The notes below the pieces were generated by a model that worked only from the letters and a program-made list of their open reading frames with translations, ran no database searches and was not told where the DNA came from. DNA of 64,000 nt. Source: Allantophomopsis cytisporea (lineage: Eukaryota > Ascomycota > Leotiomycetes > Phacidiales > Phacidiaceae). Position numbers and translations under genes: made by a program. This document shows positions 34,475-45,105 of the stretch, piece after piece (the first letter of the stretch is position 1; every line of letters begins with the position of its first letter). The DNA lies in NCBI GenBank assembly GCA_024752435.1, contig CP103029.1, positions 1,860,001 through 1,924,000 on the forward strand, given 5' to 3'.

Positions 34475-34564
34475 CGACCCAGGGAAGATTCGAACTCCCA
34501 ATCTCCAGAGGATTTGAAATCGGTGAACCGAAATCTGGCGCCTTAACCATTAGGCCACTAGGCC
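34475..34564 (-). tRNA. tRNA-Arg(UCG), intron-containing
   Basis: A complete cloverleaf folds on the minus strand. Acceptor stem is GGCCTAG/CTGGGTC with discriminator G. The D arm is GCC-TAATGGTTAA-GGC, the anticodon stem CCAGA/TCTGG and the T arm GGGAG-TTCGAAT-CTTCC. Anticodon loop positions 32-37 read T-T-T-C-G-G, giving anticodon UCG (codon CGA). A 17-nt intron follows position 37, the standard eukaryotic site; its CCGA can pair with the UCGG at the anticodon. Removing it leaves 73 nt. The 3' CCA is not encoded, as expected. A run of T's just past the 3' end (TTTTGC region) could serve as Pol III terminator. Confidence 0.9.
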
Positions 34565-37399
34565 GAAGCTTTTGATGCAAAGAAGAACGTTATCCTTTGA
34601 TATGATGTATCAGAAAAATGTGGAAGCTGAAGGATTCTTGATTTGTTATCAAATAGACAGATGATTGGCGTAAAGAGGGGGAACGAAAACCTAAGCGAGT
34701 TGAGTGGGGAGTTGTTCTAAGTACATCCAGCATCACATAAGCGTATCGAGAAGCTTGGAAGACCAGCTCACCGCTTCCGCTTTGAGCGGCCCCGCTATTC
34801 TGCCGGCTCTCAGGCGCAAAAACATTGTTATTACTGGCTATGTCCAGACTTGTTGCCGTTAGTCATTTCTGTAACTGTCTATACCGAAACTGTAATTTTA
34901 TTCAAATGTTTATATTCCCTTTTCGAACCAAAAATCTGATACTTATTACTATTATGTCGGCGCAATCCTTTCTAACAATAGCACCTCGAACTATCTAAGC
35001 TCGGAATTAAGAAATACAGTAGTAAGTCAACATACCTTAGCTCTTGTTCTTGTATGTTCCAATTCGTTGATACTTATTATATCTTTAAAAATTGAATTAA
35101 TTCTGATAAATATTAGCTAGAATAAGCCTTATACAAAGGAAAATATCAAAATAAAGTGAGGGCTCAAAGGATAGGCACGATTTACTTCGATGACTCGGAT
35201 ACTAAGAAGGTTCTCAAGTCTATATACCTAGGAAACCGTTGGTTATTTTCATGCCGATAAATAGATATCTGTGGATATCTATAGATTTATTTTTAATTCT
35301 CAAGTCTTCCTTTCGGTGGTTGAGATCTAAGCTCTACTTGATTTCTTTTCAGAAGTCTGTGTTGTTCATAGATCTAGTTTGATAAGTCCTATACATATAA
35401 ATGGACTACATTATTCGTGTAACCCCAAGGAAGTTGTATATATGGGACACTTATTATCTTCGTAATTTTGGATAGAAAAAGTATTATATATTGCTTACAA
35501 ACTTACGTCAATAGCGAATACACAAGCTACCTTCTTCCGAATTGTTTATATCTGAATTATTCCAACGTTACACAAAACATGTACCCATATCCTGGTAAAT
35601 ATCATGATGATTCATTCTTATCCTGTTGAAATACATGTTATAGTACTGCATCCGATTGAGCAAGATACAGAATTGTGGCTAAATTTGAGAAACGATTATG
35701 TATTCCATAGAAAAGCCAGCCTTCTACAATCATCATCAAGCGACTGCATGCACAGTACACAAATCAAGGGCACTTTCTACCAGTCGTTTCGACAACTCCT
35801 TCAGTTTAGCAGCCTTCTCCTCCACCGGATGTCCAGCTGCAAAGTAAATCTGCATCTCCCACTCGACTCCGGAGTTACCAAGACACCAAGATCAAGGCAG
35901 CGCGAGACGCCCAGTTGATACGCAGTACATACACTTACAGTAGTGTTCTGCAGCGAACTCTTGTCTCCATTTATGGGCTGCGATCATTGGCCAGCTGCTT
36001 CATCCACCCAAATGAAAGACATGGCCTCATTATTGGCCCGGCGCGTAAATGTACCTCTGTACAGGGATTGATTCCTATTTTTCGACTCAATACAGCGCAC
36101 ACGACAGTACTTACCTTGAGCAATAATAGATTTGAGCGGCTCCGCTAATGAAATGCGTGGAAATGGATCCCAATCAGCGTTGCAGTATTGAGTGAAAGCG
36201 GAGATGGGTGGTACTCACTATATAGCTTTACTGATATTCAATATGTCTCTCTGGCTATTGCTCGGCTCTGCTGCCGGACTGTTGCACCTACCCAGCACTG
36301 ACAGAAGCCATACAGACATCTCTCGACATGGACAGGAAGACAGACAAAGAAGCACGACTCTAGATGAATATGCCACCGTAATAACCATCCTCTCATACAA
36401 TTGAGAAACGCTACATTCATACAGCCGGAATGAAATGTTGGAGTTGTACAGTTTTGTCCTCGCGATCCAAGCTCTCACTCTTCATCCAAGCTTCATTCAG
36501 ATAGATGAAAGGCTGCGATAACCTCAACTCCACCTTCTCCATGGGAAACAATGAGAACAGGCCAGCAAAAGCCCAGTGCTGTATCGAAGATATGTAAATC
36601 TTCTGGCTCCCCTCAACATTCCCCGTAGATTTACGGACGATGCGCATATCTTCAGACGCTGTCTGTTTTGCTTGTGATTCGATGGACAGGCGTCAGACTC
36701 CCTCCACGCGACCATAGCGTTTATTTTGGGCGACGACTGCCAAGTGTCTGTTTGTTTCCTGGCATCTAGATAGAAACCAAAGCGAGGGACAGGAGACGGG
36801 ACATCTTACTGTGTAGTGAGGAGATGCTGGGGGGTACATTCGGCGATGGGCTGATGGTTTACAGGCTCAACAGGCTCCATTCGCTTCCCGCCTTGCAGTT
36901 ATCCCTTGTCGCCTTTCCCGTCCACTCAGCATTGTCGTAGGACCTCAATGCCCATGAACTGCGACGATGTATGTAAGTAGCCGTTTATAGATGCCTGCAA
37001 GTGCGTGGTACCATGTCTTGATGTATGCATCTTTAACGCTATGGTATTTTGAGGATCGAAGAAGAAGCTTATTGTACGTACCTTGTCTTTTTTATTTTGG
37101 GGGGCAGGCGGCTGCGTGTGCATGCATGGCAGATAGAGTACTACGAGGACAGCTTGACATTTATAAGAGTTGTGCAAGTCCTCAAAATGGATGTCTCTTT
37201 CTTTCCTTCAGCCAGGATTTGAGATTTGAATAGACGTTCCTTTTACGCCCTTACGACTCTTATCACTGTTCCTCGACTTCGTCTTTCAATTCGCCTCTTT
37301 AATTTCTTGATCTGGTTCAAGTGTCTGGTACCTCGAGTCAATCATATCTGCGCCATCTACACCATCTACACAAAATATTTACATACATACTCATCGACT
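34565..37399. other. Gene-poor stretch with AT-rich core, 2.8 kb
   Basis: No supportable gene. Bases about 34850-35640 are markedly AT-rich compared with the flanks and without long frames. From about 35700 composition returns to normal, but frames there (35604-35918, 36218-36715) are not protein-like. The right end is the promoter and leader of the DUF3455 gene. Confidence 0.5.
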
Positions 37400-38224
37400 A
37401 TGCGTTCTTCATTATGGATTGCCTCAGCTCTGGTAGTTTTGGTCTCCGCAGCGCCACCCTACAACCCAAACGCTGCCTCATCATCTGAGATGAAGATCAT
37501 CTCCGAGTACTTTCAAGTGATCGGATCGAGAGTCCTAGCCGGAAAATCTATGTCACAAGAGCCAGTATGCGATCTTTCGGTGGCAGAGATGCCAGTTGGT
37601 AAGTCCCCCTCCGCTCAAGTCAAGAACATTCAAGACTAATATGTCACAGCACCTACACCTCTCCCCGTTCCCTCCGAGGGCCTGAGTCTAAAGCACGTAG
37701 CCATTGGCCGCGGTACGCAGAACTACTCGTGTTCAACGACCAATAGCTCCGCAGCTCCAGTAGCTATTGGAGCCGTAGCAACTCTCTACAATGCAAGCTG
37801 TGTGGCCTCAACCTACCCGACACTCCTCAACCTTCTCCCATCAGTGGCATTGACTTTCAACCTTACCTCCGATAACCAAGAATCCCTCTCACCATCCAAC
37901 CTGGCCATCTCGGGTCACCATTACTTCACAACCACCACTACACCCTTCTTCAACCTGGATACCGACGCCATGGAGCTAGGCGAGGCACCGTGTGCGAAGA
38001 ACGCTACCACTGCCGCCCCTGCAGACGCAAGTGTTGGACAAGGAGGTGTTGGGCATGGAGCGGTCGCTTGGTTGAAGTTGAACACGAAGGATGGCGCTAC
38101 TGGGAACTTGCAAGAGGTTTACAGAGTCAACACTGCTGGTGGTAACCCGCCTACTACTTGTGCTGGTATGCCGGCAACTTTTGAGGTGCAGTATGCCGCT
38201 GAGTACTGGTTTTGGCAATCGTAA
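37400..38224 (+). CDS. Secreted DUF3455-family protein
   Basis: Two exons, 37400-37598 and 37650-38224; 257 residues. Signal peptide MRSSLWIASALVVLVSAA, then a DUF3455 domain: LKHVAIGRGTQNYSC, PVAIGAVATLYNASC, the SGHHYFTTTTTPFF segment, GHGAVAWLKLNTKDG, EVYRVNTAGGNPPTTC and the C-terminal YAAEYWFWQS. Four or more Cys residues in the secreted part probably form disulfides (C in NYSC, NASC, APCAK, TTCAG). The family occurs in bacteria and fungi and has no established biochemical function; fungal members are sometimes labelled malate dehydrogenase without basis in the fold. The GTAAGT...ACAG intron is well supported by the in-frame join. Likely extracellular or wall-associated. Confidence 0.9.
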
Positions 38225-40103
38225 AGTATGGAATTTATTATGTTAAAAGTGGCGTTTGGTGTTTGGCCAGAAAGAAATGTATTAGGGTTTATATGAGGTA
38301 GTCAATGGATATAATGGTGTATAACAACTACTTTTCAAGTGGCTTGACTTTGTGATATTATTGCACAATTCAACGATTCAAGGAGTGAGCTATCTTCAAG
38401 CCACTGACAACATAGCGACTCTCGATCATATCTCTCAGTCACGCATCAAGATCTTCTAGCAAGATCCGCAGGGACAATCTCCATTCGAATGATCGTCAAC
38501 CATCGTCGTATCTAATTCAGACGAACTCGCCAACCTCGCACGTCCATGATCGTCCTCTCGGCCCTCAAGACGCACAGTCGCACATCAAACACAAATCACC
38601 AGCCCAACGTCTCCGTCGCATCTCAATCTCGACTCCGTAAAGTATCACAAAATCCGACGTACGTTGAAATCCCCGTTCAAATTCTCAAACCCAACATCTC
38701 CAGATGCAAGCATCTCAAACCGGCCCCCAAGTCTCAGATCACGGCAGGGCAGGGATTGGTAGATCCGATCGCCCGGCTGAGACGGAAACACCAACACAAC
38801 CAATATACATAGCATGGACATGTTGGTATATGCAGTGCGAAGCAGTGTGGGTGCTGATTCTTCATAAGGTATGGTGGGTAGGGGACGTTCGTGAGCCAGC
38901 ATGGATAGAGGGCGTGCGTCTTTGCTTCTCAAACATTGCAATGAAACGTGTGCGCGAAACATGTACTGAGGGTGTACTCAAGGTTACCATAATGTATTGT
39001 GCATTCGCACATATACATGGATGAATTTTGAGGACTGACTTTTCGTATTGTTGGACAGGGGGAATTAGCAAAAGTGTTGAAGGCATGAAGTAGTAGGTCT
39101 AGGAGGTGGTATTATGATACTGGATAAATCCAGACACTCAGAGCTTCTGGCTGTTGGGATTGTGTGAACATTCTGGCTGTCTACATCAACAGAGTTCTGA
39201 GTCATCTGCAAGCATAACCTGCGTTAGATCTGGATGTATTAACGCGGATAATTAGAGGTGAGAATGAGTGAGGCAACTACTAAGTGAGATGAGACAAGAT
39301 AAGATGATATGATAGACTAAGTGCCAAAGAGGACGCGGAATAGAATGCGATTATAGTCAAGAAATCATTTCGGGTTGTGAGATTATTAATTGCGTTACTA
39401 TGTGTGGATATATGTGTTGTAATAGTGAGTGAAGGCTGAGGTGAGCGCTGTATGCGTTGATTGTCGTCACAATGTTACTCTTCCTAATTTTAATTAACAA
39501 CATAAGACGCCCGAGTAATTTGAGGACGTGCGGAACAAAGATCATGAAGGTGATAACAGCCTGGAGGAGAGAAATTTGGTGCTTGATCCCTTTAGAAGCT
39601 CAGTACAAATCAGATGTTGGGAGCAAGATAGGAGTTCGAAATGCTTCCAGGCTGATTGATTCATGCTGCTGATGAAATTGGTAAGAACACAATCATTGCG
39701 AGTACGTCGGTATGCTGCTGGTAGCAGAACAAATCTTGTCACTTCACCCTCTCCTAGTATGACTATAAGCCTGCCTGCCCCAATCCTCCAGGAACCCCTC
39801 ACCCGAAGAGACGACTTCTACAGTAGTGCTCCCCAAGAGTCAGCAGAGCATCATGCAAGTGAAAGCACGATTCCAAGATAGGGGATAATACGTTCCTATT
39901 CTGACTTCGTCTCACCACAGCATCACCTTCACGGAACATATAAGATTCACAATGGAGAACAATGCTGGTATTCTTTTTTCCCGATCTAGTGACAAGGCTC
40001 GATTAAGGACGTGCATTATTTGCTCATCACAACCACCATAAATAGCCCCAAAGATACTACACTAACACTCTATCAAGCACTTTCTTCAACCTAGTCATCA
40101 TAT
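38225..40103. other. Intergenic between convergent genes, 1.9 kb
   Basis: 3' flanks of the DUF3455 gene and TPD3. Frames on both strands around 38546-39024 overlap each other and show no domain. No RNA gene or clear repeat recognised. Confidence 0.5.
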
Positions 40104-42309
40104 TTATGGAGAAGTATGCATTGGCTCGCCAGAGATGGAAGCGGCAGCAGTGGTAGCGAAAAATCTCACATCGACATCCGAGTCCTTTTGGAGTTCCTCA
40201 AGCTTTGGAAGAATACGATCATGAATGAGTGCTAGGCCTTCAGGCGATGATGTTGAGGAGGCATTGCCGGACTTCTCTAATGAGTAGATGGTTCCCTCGG
40301 TTGGAAGACGCTTGAGGACATCGATAAGGACACCATATGACTTGGCGACATTGAAGCGAATGTTTGGAATGCTGTCTTCGGCCAACTTGTCCATCATCGG
40401 AAGTATCGAAGTCGAAATGACATCCATGCTGACAACGGAGGCGAGAGTCTGAAAGGTCAGTGATGATCAGAAACAAAGAGAGTCGTACTTACGGTGATCG
40501 CAAAGCATGTAGTCATGCGGTAAAGATAGTTGGGGTGTCCACCCATGTTCATGACCTTTGGAATAATGGCCTCATTTGCCCACTCAATACCAAAGACTTC
40601 TGTGAGCTTCTTCAAGTTGGTGGTGGCAGCCTCTCTGATAGAGAAAACAGTATCTCCGAGCCATCCCATACACAGCTGACTGAGCTTCTCATCAAAGAAT
40701 TGCACACCAAGCTGACTGGCAAGAAGCGGGATGTATTCGATGATAGCAAGGCGAACTCTCCATTGCTTATCCTCTGCAAGCTGCACAATAGCTGGGAGAA
40801 GAGATTGCGAAAGGAGGTCAATACCGATGACTGAATCTATTAGTAGGTTTATAGATATACCAGCCGGGTTACATACCTTGATTAACCAACTCAAGCTTGG
40901 AAATAATGTGAAGACGAACGTCTGGGAATTCATCCTTGAGCATCTGAAGGAACATCGGAAGGAGGTGATCAATAGTCCTAACTGAATTAGTATGATACAA
41001 CAAAGTCTGACCGATTTAACATACTCTTGCTTGCCAAGGATTGGTGCAAGCCCACTGATTTGTGTCCCAAGAGCAGCACGCACATGCTGGGAAGAATCGG
41101 ACACCAAATCCTCAACACTGGTCATAATGTCGTTCAAGAGGGTAGTTCTATCAATCAAATGGCAGAAGCCCGGAATCTGGCCTGCAATTGCAGTTCGTAC
41201 CTCCGCCTCACTATCTTTAAGCAGCTTTACAAAGGCTGGAACAAGATCTCTTGTAACAACCTCGTCGTCTACGGCCTTTGCGATCTGATCACTGTTAACC
41301 AGAATTCTTTGGACATGGAGGTTTCACTCACCTTCTCAAACCTGTCCGCAACCATGTAACGCACTCTCCAGCTCTTATCCTCAATCAGACTACGAAGAGC
41401 AGTCAAAAGAACACCATGACTCGATTGTTGTTCTTTTGGTACAGCCTCGGCAATGGCAATCAAGATCTCGACAGTCAACAAGCGAACACTATCCTGGTCA
41501 TCACCAGCCAAATGCTGGAAAAGGGGTATCATCTCTTCGACCACAATTGTAGCTGGCATCTCCTTGACGAATTTGGCGAGGTTGTTGGCAGCTTGTCTTC
41601 GTACCATTGGTGTCTCATCACGAACGAGCAGACCAAATTGTTGACGGAGCTGCTCTTGCATTGCAGGAGATGCCTTCTTATATGGGACATTGTAAAGGCC
41701 GGTCGCCGAAATCTTGGAGGTGAACCAGTCTGCTTTGGAGAGACGAACCGAGAGAGGAATAAAATATTCCTCAACCTGCTGTGAGGAAAGCTCTTCGCAG
41801 ATTTTGTTCAATGATTCAACAGCCTGTTATGCTAGTTAGACCTATACATCATTTTGGTATCAAACAACTCACCTTCTCTCTGACTAAAGGTTCCTCAATC
41901 GCGGCCAAGTTCTCTAGGGGTGAAAGAAGAACATGTCCCCATTCTGGTCCCCCAACATACTCCACGAAATTGCCCAATTCCTCACTCAAAGCAGTAAGAA
42001 CCTCATCTTCATCCTCTACCGATTCTGCAAATAACTGTTAGCATACCGCCCAAACTAGCGGTGAGAATGTAAGTCACCATCGAGAAATGGAATCAATTCA
42101 TCTCTTGTGCGTTCTGGACCAAGCGCCAGAGCGATCGTCGAGAGTCGGTGAATGGCATTCAGGCGCAAGAGAACATCATCATGCTGTTACACCTATCAGT
42201 ATAGATCCCGCCATCTGCCGCCGTTGTTGCTGGAGCCGCATACCTTCAACTCATCGATAAGGACAGCGATTGGGTAGAGCTCGTCGGTCTTGTCTGGACC
42301 GTCCGACAT
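40104..42309 (-). CDS. TPD3: Protein phosphatase 2A scaffold (A/PR65) subunit
   Basis: HEAT-repeat scaffold that joins the PP2A catalytic subunit to its regulatory B subunits. Eight exons: 42309-42244, 42183-42078, 42024-41873, 41823-41332, 41284-41025, 40977-40877, 40830-40493, 40448-40104; 619 residues, near the family length. Repeats are clear, with typical intra-repeat turns: DDVLLRLNAIHRLSTIALAL, DETPMVRRQAANNLAKF, DSVRLLTVEILIAIAEAV, DKSWRVRYMVADRFEK, SEAEVRTAIAGQIPGF, QHVRAALGTQISGLAPI, KQWRVRLAIIEYIPLLA and SIREAATTNLKKLTEVFG. The final exon carries the last repeats and a Ser-rich insertion (SLEKSGNASSTSSPEG). All seven introns are GT-AG with CAG or TAG acceptors. Divergent from FRS1, 672 bp between starts. 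Confidence 0.95.
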
Positions 42310-42981
42310 GGTTGGAAATTATAGGTGTACTTTTGTGACAAATAATAAAGAAACGTATTCGACGCAGCTAGGAAGGTAGCTGTTCGCGCAACTGGAGGTA
42401 GGATTGGGATATCGATCGCGTGTCGTGCTTTTGTTGCCTCGCCTTGCCGCGTTAATGTATGGCAAGCTTTGATCGCAGGGTTGGATTATCTCTATTGAGG
42501 TTGGAGGAGTTGAGGCTATCAGAGTCAGTTATGCATAGCCTTGAAGCCCTTGTATGAAGCAGGGCAGGTTGTTGATATGTTGGCGGGGGAGCTTGATGGT
42601 TGAATGACGTCCAGGGAAGCCACGACTGAAAGAACCCCTATCAGTCGACGGGAACAATGCAAGAGAACATACCGTTGCGACAGGCAGTAAGCGCAGGTCG
42701 TTGATCGTGGTTAAGTGGTGCGCAAAAAGTTGTAATGTGAGATTGTTATGAAGGTATGGGAGTGTCAGAATACGTACTTTGGACTTTGTACCTACCTCTA
42801 GTTCCTGAGTGGCATGGCATGGGAGATCCAAATCATTTGTTTCAGCCTTAGGCCTACAAATAAATTCCGCGATTTGACTCATGCGAATGCGATTTATAGT
42901 AATACCTTTGACAGCCAATACCCACGACGACGTATACGAAGGTCTCTTCAATTCAACCTTCGAACCTCATACAACGTCAAT
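42310..42981. other. Divergent promoter between TPD3 and FRS1
   Basis: Non-coding 672 bp between two head-to-head start codons. The frame at 42529-42951 (minus) has no domain and covers both leaders. No specific element identified. Confidence 0.5.
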
Positions 42982-44922
42982 ATGCCTACCATCGGTGTGG
43001 ACAAGGCCGAGCTGTTCAAGGCTCTTGGTCAAGAGTGAGCCAGCACAGCGCATGTTCCCCACCATGTCCCTCCATGTCACTGACCGTTATAAAGATACAC
43101 TACAGAGGAGTTCGAGGAACTTTGCTTCGAATTCGGAATTGAGTTGGACGAGGATACCTCCAACAGCGAGCGCCCATTCGTCAATGGCAAGCAAGAACCT
43201 CCACAACTTAAGATCGAAATTCCAGCCAATCGATATGATATGCTTTGTTTCGAGGGCATTGCGTTGATGCTCAATATCTTCCGAGGCAAGCTGCCACTTC
43301 CAAACTACAGATTTGTCGAGCCACTCGGTGGAAAGACGCAGACTATCACAGTGTCAAAGGAGACTGAACAGGTTCGCCCATATGTTTCTGGGGCGATTTT
43401 GAGAAATATCACATTCACCCAAGACTCATACAACTCTTTCATTGCCCTTCAAGACAAGCTTCACCAGAACCTTGCCCGTCAAAGAACTCTTGTCGCCATT
43501 GGAACCCACGACTTAGACACTATTAAGGGACCATTCACATACGAAGCACTTCCACCAAAAGACATCAGCTTCATTCCATTGAACCAGACCAAGAAATTGA
43601 ACGGAGAGGAGCTTATGGAATTTTACGAGAACGACAAGCATCTTGGTAAATACCTACACATTATTCGCGACAAGCCAGTATACCCAGTCATCTACGATTC
43701 CGAAAGAACAGTATGCTCTCTGCCCCCGATCATTAACGGTGACCACTCCAAGATTTCGATCAACAGCAAGAACGTTTTCATTGAAATCACAGCTACCGAC
43801 AAGACCAAGCTTGACATTGTCAACAACATCATGGTATCCATGTTTTCCCAATACTGCGCCGAACCATTCACCATCGAGCAAGTCAAGATCATCTCCGAAC
43901 ACAATGGCGAAACTCGCCTAGCACCAAATATGGAATTCCGCACCGCAGAAGCCGAGGTAGACTACATCAACAAGTGCTGTGGACTCGAGGAGACACCAGA
44001 GAGAATTTGTGAGCTCCTGACAAAGATGTGCTACAAGGCCAAGCCATCAAGCAAAGACAAGAATCTCATTGAGGTATCGATCCCACCAACCAGAGCCGAT
44101 GTACTTCACCAGTGCGACATCATGGAGGATGTGGCAGTAGCCTACGGTTTCAACAGTCTCCCAAGATCCAACCCCAATAAGTCCTCTACCATCGCCCAAC
44201 CACTGAAGATCAACAAGCTTGCTGATATTGTCCGCTTGGAGACCGCAATGGCTGGCTGGTCGGAAGTTATGCCATTGATCTTGTGCTCGCACGACGAGAA
44301 CTTTGCCTGGCTCAACCGCAAGGATGACGGCCAGACAGCCATCAAGCTTGCCAACCCAAAGACGCTCGAGTACCAAGTTGTGCGCACATCTCTGCTCCCA
44401 GGTCTCCTTAAGACCATCCGCGAGAACAAGAAGCACAGTGTCCCAATCAAGGTCTTTGAGGTCTCCGACGTGGCATTCAAGGACGTCAGCCTGGAGCGCA
44501 AGGCGAGAAACGAGAGACATTTCGCTGCCGCATGGTACGGTAAGACTAGTGGTTTCGAGGTTGTTCACGGTCTTCTTGACCGTATTCTCCTTATGCTCAA
44601 GACTGCCTTCATTACTCATGAAGAGGGCCTCAGTGGTAAGACGATTGATTACACTGTCAAGGAAGAGCCAACGAAGGCAGATGGTTACTGGATTGAGGAG
44701 ATCGACGAGGAGACTTTCTTTCCCGGTCACGCTGCTGCTATCTGTTTGCGTTTGAATGGCCGAACGGAGAGAATTGGAGAGTTTGGTATTTTGCACCCAA
44801 CTGTTTTGGACAAGTTTGAGCTTAGGTTCGTACCTTCATCCTACCCTCACCCGTGACTAAGTACTGACATTTGCAGATATCCTGTCAGCACGCTCGAGGT
44901 CAACCTTGAAGTTTTCTTGTAA
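42982..44922 (+). CDS. FRS1: Cytosolic phenylalanyl-tRNA synthetase beta subunit
   Basis: Non-catalytic chain of the alpha2-beta2 PheRS; it binds tRNA-Phe and carries the editing domain. Three exons: 42982-43034, 43095-44825, 44877-44922; 609 residues. N-terminal MPTIGVDKAELFKALGQE-YTTEEFEELCFEFGIELDED is characteristic. The B3/B4 editing region includes IEIPANRYDMLCFEGIALML, the B5 part VSIPPTRADVLHQCDIMEDV-AVAYGF, and the class-II-like core ends IGEFGILHPTVLDKFELRYP. Intron 1 (43035-43094) ends in AAG after a CTGAC branch site; the join makes Glu-Tyr as the family requires. The short last exon supplies YPVSTLEVNLEVFL. Convergent with YMR1, 183 bp between stops. Confidence 0.96.
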
Positions 44923-45105
44923 GAAAAGTGTTATGTAAATCACATAGACGAAACACGAATCAAAGTTAGACATGACAGCTCTAACATTGCACATACGCTC
45001 TTGTGACTCGACATCTATGAATGACTATTGAAACTCCACTATAATGCTCCGGCCGACCCAAAGCACCTCATAAAGTAACGCCATAACATCCATCGCAAAC
45101 ATGAT

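Noticed and set aside
44047..44796. 249-codon minus-strand frame over FRS1
   Set aside because: Antisense shadow of the PheRS beta coding sequence.
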